A stretch of 64,000 bases of DNA, taken from contig DDMS01000060.1 in NCBI GenBank assembly GCA_002340765.1, positions 9,349-73,348 of the forward strand, written 5' to 3'. Every line of letters begins with the position of its first letter. Position 1 is the first letter of the stretch. This DNA is from Flavobacteriaceae bacterium UBA2540. Its GTDB lineage: Bacteria > Bacteroidota > Bacteroidia > Flavobacteriales > Flavobacteriaceae. Shown here piece by piece: positions 8,589 to 17,266 of this stretch. The notes below the pieces were generated by a model. That model saw only the letters and a program-made list of their open reading frames with translations. It searched no databases and was not told the DNA's origin. Made by a program: the position numbers and the translations under genes.

Positions 8589-9413
8589 TCAATCTTTTGA
8601 ATTCCAGAAAGCACGTTGTTTATTCAGTTCTTCCTCTTCTTTGCTCAACTCTTCAATTTCCTTAACTGTTAACACTTTTAAAAATGAAGGATGCTGTTCA
8701 ATAGCAAATTCTATTTTGGTAACGATATCAGCAATTTCTTCATTTTCATAATCAATTTCCAAAGGTTCTTTAATCACCATAGATTGCAATACATTCCGCT
8801 TTTTAATGCTCAGTCCTTTTTTGTCAAAAGAACGTCTAAAGCCATCAATTACAATCGGAACCACCACAGGTTTAAACGTTTTAATGATATGCGCAGTTCC
8901 TCTTCTAATAGGCTTAAAAGGTGTTGTTGTTCCTTGTGGAAACGTAATTACCCAACCATCATTTAGCGCCTTTCCTATATTTGAAATATCAGAATTTTTT
9001 ACTTGTCTGTTCACGTCTTTTCCCTCACTTCTCCAAGTTCTATCAATAGAAACGGAACCAGCATATGCAAATATTTTCGGTAAAAGTCCAGTTCGCATTG
9101 TTTCGCCAGCTGCAACAAAATAAATATTTAATTTTGGATTCCAGATATACCCAATATTTTTTATTGAATCTTCTCTACCTTTTAAAGAAGCATTAAAAAC
9201 ATGAAACATGGCAGCAACATCTGCAAAATAGGTTTGATGATTAGAGATAAACAACACATTTTTATCAGGAAGATTTCGAATAATTTCAGAACCTACAATA
9301 TGCAAATCGTTAAATTTTCGATATCTACCATGAGAAATTATACCAAAAACTCTAATCAACCATTTTTTAAGAAATAAATAATGTCCAAAAGGATTCCTTT
9401 TAAATAAGGGCAT
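8589..9413 (-). CDS. Lysophospholipid/1-acylglycerol-3-phosphate acyltransferase-like protein
   Basis: This protein of about 274 aa belongs to the PlsC-type acyltransferase superfamily, which makes or remodels phosphatidic acid at the inner membrane. The N-terminal region has a hydrophobic KKWLIRVFGII segment. The catalytic block is SNHQTYFAD, in which His and Asp are separated by five residues rather than the classic four. The second block is FPQGTTTP, with Gln in place of Glu of PEGT. Both deviations occur together, so this is a distinct subfamily, and the exact acceptor is uncertain. The C-terminus is charged (SKEEEELNKQ). I chose the ATG at 9413 (MPLFKRNPFG); an in-frame ATG at 9455 would add 14 residues of weak character. 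It follows the Nudix gene closely, probably co-transcribed. Confidence 0.72.
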   Translation of the reverse strand: MPLFKRNPFGHYLFLKKWLIRVFGIISHGRYRKFNDLHIVGSEIIRNLPDKNVLFISNHQTYFADVAAMFHVFNASLKGREDSIKNIGYIWNPKLNIYFVAAGETMRTGLLPKIFAYAGSVSIDRTWRSEGKDVNRQVKNSDISNIGKALNDGWVITFPQGTTTPFKPIRRGTAHIIKTFKPVVVPIVIDGFRRSFDKKGLSIKKRNVLQSMVIKEPLEIDYENEEIADIVTKIEFAIEQHPSFLKVLTVKEIEELSKEEEELNKQRAFWNSKD

Positions 9414-9469
9414 TAAAAAGTGATTTTTAAAAATTAATAACTCACAAAAATACAAAACTATTTGAGAAT

Positions 9470-10099
9470 TTAATACCTAAAGAGTTCTTTAATTTCAGAT
9501 AACATCATGGCTGTTGCTCCCCAAATAATACAATCCTGAATTTTAAAGCAAGGAACCTCCGCTTTTTTCATATAGGAAGTATCTAAAATCACAGAAGTAA
9601 TGTTTTTTTCATCCATCAAATCACTGAGTAAAATTTCTATTATTTTTGAAACTTCGTGGTTCAAAATGAAATTTGGTTTGCAATCCACAAATCCCAAAAA
9701 AGGAGTTGCTAAAAAATTACTTGGAGGAATATAAACATTTGTCAATTCTTTAAAAATATTTACAGAATCAGGAAAAATACCCACTTCTTCGAAAGTCTCG
9801 CGCAATGCAGTATGTTTTAGACTGAAATCTTCTTTATCAAATTTACCGCCAGGAAAACTAATTTGTCCTGAATGTATACCAATATAACTGGCTCTTTGTA
9901 TCAATAAAATTGTAGTTTGTTCTTGCTCATTTGGATATAATAACGCTAAAACTGCAGCGCGTTTTGAATTGTTTGCGGCAATTTTTTGTTCATCATATTG
10001 CAAACGAAGTTTTGGAGCTAACAAAAATTGAGCTTCCAAACCACCCAAAGGAGCGTTTTTAATATCTACAATTCTTGAGGTAAAATCTGTAAAATTCAT
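9470..10099 (-). CDS. Nudix hydrolase, CoA pyrophosphatase (NudL) type
   Basis: The 209-aa cytosolic protein has the NudL/UPF0035-type Nudix box: FPGGKFDKED, then TALRETFEEVGI, which supplies the REUxEExG core. Downstream, NVYIPPSNFLATPFLGF matches the family's conserved segment. Members cleave coenzyme A to phosphopantetheine and 3',5'-ADP and may control CoA turnover. The gene lies upstream of the acyltransferase on the same strand with a gap of about 56 bp, or 14 bp if the earlier acyltransferase start is used. This pairing is commonly seen in flavobacteria. Confidence 0.85.
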   Translation of the reverse strand: MNFTDFTSRIVDIKNAPLGGLEAQFLLAPKLRLQYDEQKIAANNSKRAAVLALLYPNEQEQTTILLIQRASYIGIHSGQISFPGGKFDKEDFSLKHTALRETFEEVGIFPDSVNIFKELTNVYIPPSNFLATPFLGFVDCKPNFILNHEVSKIIEILLSDLMDEKNITSVILDTSYMKKAEVPCFKIQDCIIWGATAMMLSEIKELFRY

Positions 10100-10155
10100 T
10101 CTGAATACTTACTTTTATCAAACGTATTATTTTTTGTGAAAAAGTAAACAAAACT

Positions 10156-10426
10156 ATGAAAAAAAATATCTAAAATTACTATTAAGTATTGCTTTGGATT
10201 TGGCCAGAATAATACCAATGATTGATATTATTTAGGCAGCAATTTCAGGATCCATAATGATTAAAATGTATTCAAAAAAAAATGAAAAGTTCCTGCAATT
10301 ATTAGTTTTATCGAAGAAATTATTCCTTTCACAAATGAAGTCCCAACATTTACAATTATGTTGATTTATTCATATTTATTTCAAAGTTCAAAAAATAAAA
10401 GTTTGAAGTTGAAGCTCAATATTTAA
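10156..10426 (+). pseudogene. Decayed small membrane protein gene
   Basis: This otherwise empty gap contains a gene remnant on the plus strand. From the ATG at 10156, one missing A in the A run gives a frame reading KLLLSIALDLARIIPMIDII. An in-frame TAG at 10233-10235 follows, where a Trp (TGG) is expected, and the frame then reads AAISGSIMIKMYSKKN. After a further missing base near 10287-10292 the frame reads KVPAIISFIEEIIPFTNEVP, then TFTIMLIYSYLFQ, to a stop at 10424-10426. The FIEE..PFT..VPTFTI pattern resembles small two- to three-helix membrane proteins common in flavobacteria. Adding back two bases gives exactly 273 bp, or 90 aa plus stop, which supports the reconstruction. Confidence 0.75.
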
Positions 10427-10439
10427 TAATAATTTGTAA

Positions 10440-10745
10440 TTATTTTTTAAATAAAAAACCCATTCCTAGTCTGACTAAAAACTTTTTTTCGAAAGCCCAA
10501 AAAAACTGAAATTGACCAAAAAACCATCCAAAAATGGGCAATGTCAATTGATAAATAGGGAAAATCAGTAATATTCTCAAAGGCCAATAAATCCAAGGAG
10601 AAAAACTATCAGAATTAATTCCTAAAAAATATATCACAGGATTTGCCACCCAAGCTGCAAATGAACCATTAATTGCAAAAACAATAAAAATAGCTACTAC
10701 ATCCCAATTACTTTCAATTCCCCAACGTTCTTTTAATTTCTCCAT
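10440..10745 (-). CDS. DUF6787 family membrane protein
   Basis: This 101-aa protein starts MEKLKERWGIESNWDVVAI, typical of DUF6787. It has two to three hydrophobic segments: about residues 15-45, 54-75 (IYWPLRILLIFPIYQLTLPI) and a shorter WFFGQFQFFWAFEKKF near the C-terminus. The function is unknown. It starts 5 bp after the lgt stop, so it is almost certainly translated from the lgt transcript, and it often accompanies lgt in flavobacteria. Confidence 0.7.
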   Translation of the reverse strand: MEKLKERWGIESNWDVVAIFIVFAINGSFAAWVANPVIYFLGINSDSFSPWIYWPLRILLIFPIYQLTLPIFGWFFGQFQFFWAFEKKFLVRLGMGFLFKK

Positions 10746-10750
10746 GAAAA

Positions 10751-11581
10751 TTATACAGCTTTTTTTGCGGTTCTAAACATCAACCAAAGTCCTATTAAAA
10801 TCAAAGGAATACTCAATATTTGACCGGTATTGAAAAGATTGAAAAAACCTTCTTCTCTCCCTTCCGCTTGTTCTTCTTTTAAGAATTCAATCAAGAATCG
10901 CATCAACCATAAAACGGTCATAAAAAGTCCGAAAAGAAAGCCTGTTTTTTGTTTGATATTGGTTTTCCAATACAAATACCACATCACAAAAAACAATGCT
11001 AAATAGCTAACTGCCTCATAAATTTGTGTTGGATGACGTGCAAAATCTTCGCCATTTGCTTTGAAAATCACCCCAAAATCAGAACCTGTTGCTTTTCCCA
11101 CAATTTCCGAATTGAAAAAATTTCCCATACGAATGAATAATCCTGATAAAGCTACCATGATTGCCAATCTGTCTAAGATAAATAACCATGGTTTTTGAAG
11201 GTGTTTTTTAGCATAAAAATACATCGCTAAAATGATGGAAATTGCTGCTCCATGACTTGCAAAACCAGTAAAACCGGTAAATTTCCAAGAACCATTCACT
11301 TGTTTGAAAGGCAATACAATTTCCAATAAATGATCTTGATAATAATCCCAACTATAGAAAAACACGTCTCCCAAACGCATCCCAATAAACATGGAAATAA
11401 AGGTGTACATGAACAAGGTATCTAACTTTTCAACTGGAATTTCGTCTCTTATAAAGATTTTTTTCATCAAATACAGGCCTAATAAAAAAGCCGAAACAAA
11501 CATCAAACTGTACCAACGAATGGTAAAAAAACCAAGATTGATGCCTAAAGATGGATCCCAAGTGATTGCTAAATAATTCAT
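10751..11581 (-). CDS. lgt: Prolipoprotein diacylglyceryl transferase
   Basis: Lgt transfers the diacylglyceryl group from phosphatidylglycerol to the lipobox cysteine of prelipoproteins at the inner membrane. The 276-aa protein has about seven hydrophobic segments. It carries the Lgt signature RMGNFFNSE (residues 151-159) and the conserved His of GFASHGA (His110), and it ends in the usual C-terminal helix followed by basic residues. The length matches the family. A well-formed promoter lies in the upstream gap, so lgt and DUF6787 can be expressed apart from yidD and cysS. Confidence 0.96.
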   Translation of the reverse strand: MNYLAITWDPSLGINLGFFTIRWYSLMFVSAFLLGLYLMKKIFIRDEIPVEKLDTLFMYTFISMFIGMRLGDVFFYSWDYYQDHLLEIVLPFKQVNGSWKFTGFTGFASHGAAISIILAMYFYAKKHLQKPWLFILDRLAIMVALSGLFIRMGNFFNSEIVGKATGSDFGVIFKANGEDFARHPTQIYEAVSYLALFFVMWYLYWKTNIKQKTGFLFGLFMTVLWLMRFLIEFLKEEQAEGREEGFFNLFNTGQILSIPLILIGLWLMFRTAKKAV

Positions 11582-11603
11582 GGTATTGTTATTTTTATGT
11601 ATG

Positions 11604-11633
11604 CAAACTTAATGAAGCTTATTGTATCTTCAA
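11604..11633 (-). promoter_or_regulatory. Promoter of lgt-DUF6787
   Basis: On the minus strand, TTG (11633-11631), a 19-bp spacer and TAAGTTTG (11611-11604) match the Bacteroidota housekeeping promoter exactly. The box ends 22 bp upstream of the lgt ATG. Confidence 0.75.
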
Positions 11634-11651
11634 ATAAGAAAGTGTGATAAT

Positions 11652-11924
11652 TCAATGTTTGTATGATTTCTTTTCAGGCACGGGGTCATAACCACTTCCT
11701 CCCCAAGGATGACAGCTAAAAATTCGTTTGATGGCTAACCATCCACCAAAAAAAAGGCCGTGTTTTTGCAATGCTTCCAAGGTGTAATGTGAACACGTTG
11801 GACTGTATCTGCAAGTTGAGGGTGTCAAAGGCGAAATCGCTACTTGATAAAATCGAACTAAAAACACGAATGGAAAAATAAGAATCTGTTTAAAATACTG
11901 AGTTTTTGATTTTGAGTTCGTCAT
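11652..11924 (-). CDS. yidD: Membrane protein insertion efficiency factor YidD
   Basis: The 90-aa protein carries the whole YidD pattern: a hydrophobic amphipathic N-terminal segment ([19 protein letters not shown]), [18 protein letters not shown] with three cysteines, and then [20 protein letters not shown]. YidD assists YidC-dependent insertion of inner-membrane proteins. It starts 23 bp after the cysS stop and is probably transcribed with it. Confidence 0.95.
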   Translation of the reverse strand: MTNSKSKTQYFKQILIFPFVFLVRFYQVAISPLTPSTCRYSPTCSHYTLEALQKHGLFFGGWLAIKRIFSCHPWGGSGYDPVPEKKSYKH

Positions 11925-11947
11925 TTATTCATTATTACATTTTCTCA

Positions 11948-13426
11948 TTAATTCACCGAAAAAGTAGTCCCTTCTCTCCCATCTTTTAACTGAATTCCCA
12001 AAGCTACCAATTCATCACGAATTTGGTCTGACAACGCCCAATCTTTATTTTCTCTTGCCTCTTTTCTCAATTTGATTAGCAATTCAATCACGCCATTGAT
12101 TTTGTTGGAAGATTCTCTGGCAGCTTCATTCATCAATCCTAAAACATCAAACACAAAAGCATTGATGGCTTGTTTAAAATCCAACAAATCTTTGCTGGTC
12201 AAACTTGCTTTTTGCTCTTTAATTTGATTGATGACTTTCACTGCTTCAAACAATTGTGAGATGAGGATTGGAGTATTGAAATCGTCATTCATAGCATCGT
12301 AACAAGATTGAATCCAAGCTTTTACATCAAAAGTTGATACTTTTCCAGCTTCAGCGATATTCAAATAAGAAACAGCTTCCATCAACTTTGCATGTCCTTT
12401 TTCAGAGGCTTCTAAAGCTTCACCCGAAAAATCTAAAATGCTTCTATAATTGGCTTGCATGTTGAAAAAACGCACCACACTTGCCGAAAATGGTTTTGGC
12501 AAAATAGTATTTTCACCTGTCAAAATTTCATTGGGCAAAATGAAATTCCCAGTAGATTTTGCCATTTTCTGACTGTTTAACAACAGCATATTGGTGTGCA
12601 TCCAATAATTGACTGGTTTGATGCCACTGCATGTTTGAGATTGCGCAATTTCACATTCGTGGTGTGGAAATTTCAAATCCATTCCTCCTCCATGAATGTC
12701 AAATTGTTCGCCTAAATATTTGGTACTCATCACAGAACACTCCAAATGCCAACCAGGAAAACCATCGCTCCAAGGAGAAGGCCAACGCATAATATGACGT
12801 TCATCAGCTTTTTTCCAAAGTGCAAAATCTTGTGGATTTTTTTTGTCAGATTGACCGTCTAAAGTTCGTGTATTGTGAATTAAATCTTCTATTTTTCTTC
12901 CTGAAAGAATGCCGTAATTACCCTTTTTGTTGTATTCTAACACATCAAAATAAACAGAACCGTTCACTTCGTATGCAAAACCTTTAGCCATGATTTCTTT
13001 TATCATTTCTATTTGTTCTACAATATGACCTGTGGCAGTTGGCTCAATACTTGGTGGTAAAAAGTTGTAATTTTTTAGCACATTATGAAAATCGACTGTG
13101 TACATTTGAACTACTTCCATTGGCTCAATTTGCTCTAAACGTGCCTTTTTTGAAATGCGATCTTCACCTTCATCAGCGTCATTTTCAAGATGACCTGCAT
13201 CTGTAATATTACGAACATAACGCACTTTATAACCCAAATGCAATAAATATCGGTATAAGACATCAAAGAACATAAACGTTCTTACGTTTCCTAAATGCGC
13301 GTTGCTATAGACAGTTGGCCCACAAACGTACATGCCTACATATCCTTCAGTAATTGTATTGAAATCCTCTTTTTTCTTAGAAAGAGAATTGTATATTTTT
13401 AGTTGATTTTCTTTAAAACGTTCCAT
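11948..13426 (-). CDS. cysS: Cysteinyl-tRNA synthetase
   Basis: This 492-aa class I synthetase charges tRNA-Cys. The HIGH-equivalent is HLGN (residues 44-47), preceded by CGPTVY with the zinc-ligand Cys35. The other zinc ligands lie in LECSVMST and [10 protein letters not shown]. The KMSKS loop reads KMAKSTGN. The C-terminal DALR-like helical region ends with a segment containing [15 protein letters not shown], the normal terminus. The length agrees with the family. It is the first gene of the cysS-yidD transcript. Confidence 0.97.
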   Translation of the reverse strand: MERFKENQLKIYNSLSKKKEDFNTITEGYVGMYVCGPTVYSNAHLGNVRTFMFFDVLYRYLLHLGYKVRYVRNITDAGHLENDADEGEDRISKKARLEQIEPMEVVQMYTVDFHNVLKNYNFLPPSIEPTATGHIVEQIEMIKEIMAKGFAYEVNGSVYFDVLEYNKKGNYGILSGRKIEDLIHNTRTLDGQSDKKNPQDFALWKKADERHIMRWPSPWSDGFPGWHLECSVMSTKYLGEQFDIHGGGMDLKFPHHECEIAQSQTCSGIKPVNYWMHTNMLLLNSQKMAKSTGNFILPNEILTGENTILPKPFSASVVRFFNMQANYRSILDFSGEALEASEKGHAKLMEAVSYLNIAEAGKVSTFDVKAWIQSCYDAMNDDFNTPILISQLFEAVKVINQIKEQKASLTSKDLLDFKQAINAFVFDVLGLMNEAARESSNKINGVIELLIKLRKEARENKDWALSDQIRDELVALGIQLKDGREGTTFSVN

Positions 13427-13536
13427 TAAAAAAGTGACTAATTTTAATGGCTAAAGATAGGCACTTTCAGAAGAATACAGAAATGGAAAACTGTTAGAAG
13501 TTTGATAAAAAAAAGTATGTTTTTATTAATACTATA

Positions 13537-14949
13537 CTATTGATTTACAGTAATTTGACTGTATTTTCCATTAACAAAAAAAGTAGTGTCCTTTGTTTTA
13601 ATGATGAAATTTCCATTGATTTTTTTTGATTTATCGTGAAGAACATTCAATTTCATGGAAGGATTTACTGATGAATTTGGCATTGATTTTATTTCGAAAA
13701 GAAGGTTTTTATCTAAATTTTGAAGATTTATTATGGCATTAGTATACTGTAAATACAATAAAAATTTAGTGTAATCCGCATGTATTTTCTGAATGTGTAA
13801 ACCTCCAAATTTTGCAGAAATATCCACATTTTTATAAATATTTTGAATGTCAACATTAGAATAATTGGTATTGATTTTTGTATTCGTAACTGATGCAATT
13901 TTTGCATCAGTTACGTTATTTAAATATACATTGCTTTTAGTCAAATCATTGATGTTTACGGGGGAATAATTGATTGTCAACTTGCTATTATTCAAATTAT
14001 TTGCGTCAAAAGAGCCATATTTTACATTCCCAACAGCCACTGTGTTGGGTAATTTTACCTTGCAATGACGTGTATTCAAATCGAAAGTAGCACCTTTTGG
14101 AGCTTTGATTTCAATTTTTTTGGTCACTTTTACTTTCTTACCATCAATCATCAAATTATCTGAATCTGCAGAAAATTGCAATTTTACTTTTTCCATTTCC
14201 ATACGCGCTTTTTCCAGTTGTTGTTGCATTTTTTCTTTATCAATTTTCTGAATATAGATTCTGTTTTTTTCCATTTCTTTCTTCATCTTCTCACGAGAAG
14301 CCTCAAACTCTTTACGCATTTTTTCACGACTTTTCCGCATATTTTCATTCCATTTTTCGTAATCTTTTAATTTTCTAAAATTTTCCCAATCTTCTTTCGA
14401 TTCAATTTTGATGTCATGATCATCATCTTTCCAATAAAAAGAATATTTTCCATTTTTTCCAACAAGATTGTCTAATGAAAGAACATCAAAATCAAGAAAT
14501 TTATCTTTAAAATTAAAATCAAAATCTACTTTTGGCATGGCAATTTTGTCCATAAATGTTGAATCCAATTCAAATACATTTGGAAAATTGAAATTTGAAT
14601 TATCCAAAAAAACTACGTCGTTATTGAACGGAAAACGATTGTTGATTTGTGTCGTAATTTTCACTTTACTTTTGTTGCCTAACGCTTCAAAATTCCAGTT
14701 TTTGAAATACTTTTCAGCAGCTTCTTTTGAAATTCCTTCAATTTCGATAACCGCCGTTATTTCTACTTCATTTTTATCCCAATTGGTTACAGAAATCTCT
14801 GTATTGGAAGCATTAATAGCAATTTCAACGTCTTTATCTACACTAAATTTTTCTGTGTATTTTCGGTCATACTTTTGAGCGAAAATGCTTGTTGTTCCTA
14901 ATAAAACAACAAACGGAATGACTGTTTTATAAAATTTGTAATTCATCAT
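13537..14949 (-). CDS. Exported protein with long charged coiled coil, in sigma-factor operon
   Basis: I do not recognise a named family over the full 470 aa. A signal peptide is present (residues 1-24, ending TSIFAQ). An adhesin-like beta region follows (about 30-90, NASNTEISVTNWDKNEVEI). Residues about 195-260 are a highly charged Lys/Glu/Met coiled coil. The C-terminal half (about 270-470) is repetitive beta, with many Asn and Val and short SNV/TNT steps, like the DUF4097 beta-helix found in bacterial envelope proteins. The gene overlaps the preceding one by 23 bp and is the last gene of an ECF sigma factor operon. It is probably a periplasmic stress or envelope-sensing target. Confidence 0.65.
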   Translation of the reverse strand: MMNYKFYKTVIPFVVLLGTTSIFAQKYDRKYTEKFSVDKDVEIAINASNTEISVTNWDKNEVEITAVIEIEGISKEAAEKYFKNWNFEALGNKSKVKITTQINNRFPFNNDVVFLDNSNFNFPNVFELDSTFMDKIAMPKVDFDFNFKDKFLDFDVLSLDNLVGKNGKYSFYWKDDDHDIKIESKEDWENFRKLKDYEKWNENMRKSREKMRKEFEASREKMKKEMEKNRIYIQKIDKEKMQQQLEKARMEMEKVKLQFSADSDNLMIDGKKVKVTKKIEIKAPKGATFDLNTRHCKVKLPNTVAVGNVKYGSFDANNLNNSKLTINYSPVNINDLTKSNVYLNNVTDAKIASVTNTKINTNYSNVDIQNIYKNVDISAKFGGLHIQKIHADYTKFLLYLQYTNAIINLQNLDKNLLFEIKSMPNSSVNPSMKLNVLHDKSKKINGNFIIKTKDTTFFVNGKYSQITVNQ

Positions 14950-15490
14950 TTTTTTTGTTTAGATTTTTAAATTGTGATAACTGTTTTTTTAACTGCTGCA
15001 GCAGTTCTAATCGCAATTGCAGGTTGCGAATCAATGCATCAATGGTGGCATTATTAACCCCTTTTGTATTGAGCTCTTTGGTTAATAATGTGTATTCGTT
15101 CATCAATTCTGCTATTTTTAATAAATAACCATCAATGAGTTCTTTATTGGAATTATCAATTTCTATTTCACTGATTTCTAGATTTATACTATTCACATAA
15201 TAGGTTTCAATCGTGTTGAATTCTGGTGAAATTGTACCCAATGTCATTTCTTTTACAGGAATATTTTCAGGTATTTTTTCTTCTTCATTTTTTAGAAAAA
15301 ACAAACTACAAACACTTATTAAAATTGCTACAGAAGCCGCTATTGAAATCCATTTTACAGAAATTCTTTTCGTCTTTTTTAGATGTAGTTCAGCTAATAA
15401 TAATCTCTCAAAATTTGCTTCATGATGCAAAGGCAAAGAAGCCTCTTCTTTCCTGATTTCTTTCGCTAATTTTTTAATATCTCGTGTCAT
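14927..15490 (-). CDS. Putative anti-sigma factor, single-pass membrane protein
   Basis: The 187-aa protein has a short cytosolic N-terminus (about 47 residues, LAKEIRKEEASLPLHHEANFE). One membrane segment follows near residues 48-66 (WISIAASVAILISVCSLFFL), then a periplasmic part of helical, heptad-like character. It starts by a 4-bp ATGA overlap with the upstream ECF sigma gene, which indicates translational coupling. Order, topology and coupling are those of an anti-sigma factor, but I see no zinc-binding HxxxCxxC motif, so the assignment rests mainly on context. Confidence 0.6.
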   Translation of the reverse strand: MTRDIKKLAKEIRKEEASLPLHHEANFERLLLAELHLKKTKRISVKWISIAASVAILISVCSLFFLKNEEEKIPENIPVKEMTLGTISPEFNTIETYYVNSINLEISEIEIDNSNKELIDGYLLKIAELMNEYTLLTKELNTKGVNNATIDALIRNLQLRLELLQQLKKQLSQFKNLNKKNDELQIL

Positions 15491-16029
15491 ACTCTATTTT
15501 TTAATGCTTCTTTGAGCTCATTTTTTCCTCGTAATAATTGCGTTCTTGAGGTGTTTTCTGTAATGTTTAAAATCTCCGCTATTTCTTGATGATCATAGCC
15601 TTCAATCAAATACAATGTCACTATAATTCTGTATTTCTCTTTGAGTTGACGAATTGCTTTTTTTACATCCTCTAATGTAATTTCATGTTCCATGTGCCAA
15701 TCATCTTCTTCAGAAATTGTCATTACCTCTCGAGAAATTGGAATGATATCTGCATTTTTTTTCTTCAACTCATCCATACTTTGATGGATAACAATCCTCT
15801 TTAACCACGCCCCAAATGCCACTTCATTTTTATACGTATCTATTTTTTTAAACGCTTTGATAAATGATTTTTGCATTACTTCTTCCGCTAAAAAAGTATC
15901 ATTTACCATGCGTAAAGCCACAGAAAACATAGCTTTACAGTACAAACCATACAACTGCATTTGCGCTTTTGCGTTGTTTTGTTTGCATAAATCAATGATG
16001 TTTTGATGTAGCTGTTTGGTTGGCTTCAT
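15487..16029 (-). CDS. RNA polymerase ECF-type sigma factor
   Basis: This sigma-70 family protein of about 180 aa has region 2 (AMFSVALRMVNDTFLAEEVMQKSFIKAF, with the usual D/E-rich segment before the W-containing GAWLKRIVIHQ) and region 4 (LKEKYRIIVTLYLIEGYDHQ, then EIAEILNITENTSRTQL helix-turn-helix). It lacks regions 1 and 3, as ECF factors do. I prefer the ATG at 16029 (MKPTKQLHQN), in line with homologues; an ATG at 16059 would add ten residues. It is the first gene of an operon with the putative anti-sigma factor and the exported coiled-coil protein, and it is divergent from meaB. Confidence 0.88.
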   Translation of the reverse strand: MKPTKQLHQNIIDLCKQNNAKAQMQLYGLYCKAMFSVALRMVNDTFLAEEVMQKSFIKAFKKIDTYKNEVAFGAWLKRIVIHQSMDELKKKNADIIPISREVMTISEEDDWHMEHEITLEDVKKAIRQLKEKYRIIVTLYLIEGYDHQEIAEILNITENTSRTQLLRGKNELKEALKNRV

Positions 16030-16120
16030 GAATACTTTCTTACTTAAAAGACGATACATTTTTTGGGATGTTGCAAATTGAGTGAAATTTTATTTCTAAA
16101 TTTACTTATTATTTGTAAAA

Positions 16121-17188
16121 ATGTCTAAAAAACAATCAGCAATTCACGAAAAAGAAGGCGTTTCTCAACCAGAAACGACCAATCAACTGAGTGCTGAAAA
16201 AATCAAACAATTTCGTACTATAAAAAATTCGACAGCTGAATTTGTGACGAATATTTTAGAGGGAAATATTCCTTTTTTGAGCAAAGCCATTACATTGGTT
16301 GAGAGTACTAATTCCAAGCATCAAGAACAAGCCAATGAAATCATTGAAAAATGCTTGCCGTTTGCCAATAATTCTGTCAGAATTGGAATTACAGGTTTTC
16401 CTGGAGTTGGAAAAAGCACGTTTATAGAAGCTTTTGGAAAACACTTAACCAATCAAGGGAAAAAAGTAGCTGTTTTGGCAGTTGACCCCAGTAGCTCTGT
16501 GAATAAAGGCAGTATTTTGGGTGATAAAACACGTATGGAACAATTAGTAACCGACAAAAATGCGTTTATAAGACCTTCCCCTGCAGGCACTTCTTTGGGT
16601 GGTGTTGCTCAAAAAACTCGTGAAAGTATCATTCTTTGTGAGGCTGCTGGATTTGATACTATCATTATTGAAACTGTTGGTGTTGGACAATCAGAAACTG
16701 TGATGCATTCGATGGTTGATTTCTTTTTGTTGCTGCAATTGGCTGGAGCTGGAGATGAATTGCAAGGAATCAAACGTGGAATTATAGAAATGGCGGATGC
16801 CATTGTCGTCAATAAAGCAGATCATGGCAATGAAAAAAATACCAAAATAGCGCAGATAGAATTTAATAGAGCATTGCATTTATATCCATTAAAAGACAGC
16901 AAATGGCAACCTAAAGTATTGACTGCGAGTGCCATTGAAACTATTGGAATTGATTCCATAGATGAAATGATTCAAGAATATATTTCATTGACCAAAGAAA
17001 ATGGTTATTTTAAGCAAAAAAGACATGAACAAAATACGTTTTGGTTGTTGTCCACTATTGAACAACAATTAAAAGATACTTTTTACCAAAAACCAACCAT
17101 TAAAAAAGCGCTTTCCAATGAAATCAAAAAACTAGAAAATGGAAAAACAACTCCTTTTCTTGCTGCTAAAAAATTATTGAGGCTTTAG
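16121..17188 (+). CDS. meaB: MeaB/ArgK-type GTPase (methylmalonyl-CoA mutase-associated)
   Basis: The 355-aa protein is a G3E-type P-loop GTPase that protects and reloads adenosylcobalamin-dependent methylmalonyl-CoA mutase. Seen here: Walker A GFPGVGKSTF (near residues 91-100), AVDPSSSVNKGSILGDKTRM, TVGVGQSE (switch II) and the base-recognition motif VVNKADHG. The mutase subunits are not in this window. The first 45 residues or so are a variable extension. The gene is divergent from the ECF sigma operon and convergent with recG. Confidence 0.9.
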   Translation: MSKKQSAIHEKEGVSQPETTNQLSAEKIKQFRTIKNSTAEFVTNILEGNIPFLSKAITLVESTNSKHQEQANEIIEKCLPFANNSVRIGITGFPGVGKSTFIEAFGKHLTNQGKKVAVLAVDPSSSVNKGSILGDKTRMEQLVTDKNAFIRPSPAGTSLGGVAQKTRESIILCEAAGFDTIIIETVGVGQSETVMHSMVDFFLLLQLAGAGDELQGIKRGIIEMADAIVVNKADHGNEKNTKIAQIEFNRALHLYPLKDSKWQPKVLTASAIETIGIDSIDEMIQEYISLTKENGYFKQKRHEQNTFWLLSTIEQQLKDTFYQKPTIKKALSNEIKKLENGKTTPFLAAKKLLRL

Positions 17189-17191
17189 GCT

Positions 17192-17265
17192 GTTGGCTTT
17201 GGGCTCTGGGCTCTGAGTTTTATGCCAAAAGCTAACTATAAACCATTAACCAAAAACCATTAACC
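17192..17265. repeat. Low-complexity repeat cluster between meaB and recG
   Basis: The convergent gap contains GGGCTCT twice in tandem (17210-17223 region), then AACCATTAACCA given twice (17241-17265 region). GGCTTTGGGC and GCCAAAAGC form an imperfect inverted repeat. It may serve as a weak bidirectional terminator. Such short imperfect repeats are scattered in flavobacterial intergenic regions. Confidence 0.4.
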
Positions 17266-17266
17266 A

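Noticed and set aside
14176..14370. Plus-strand Phe/His-rich reading frame opposite the coiled-coil gene
   Set aside because: It is the antisense image of a Lys/Glu-rich coding region; composition and lack of motifs show it is not a gene.
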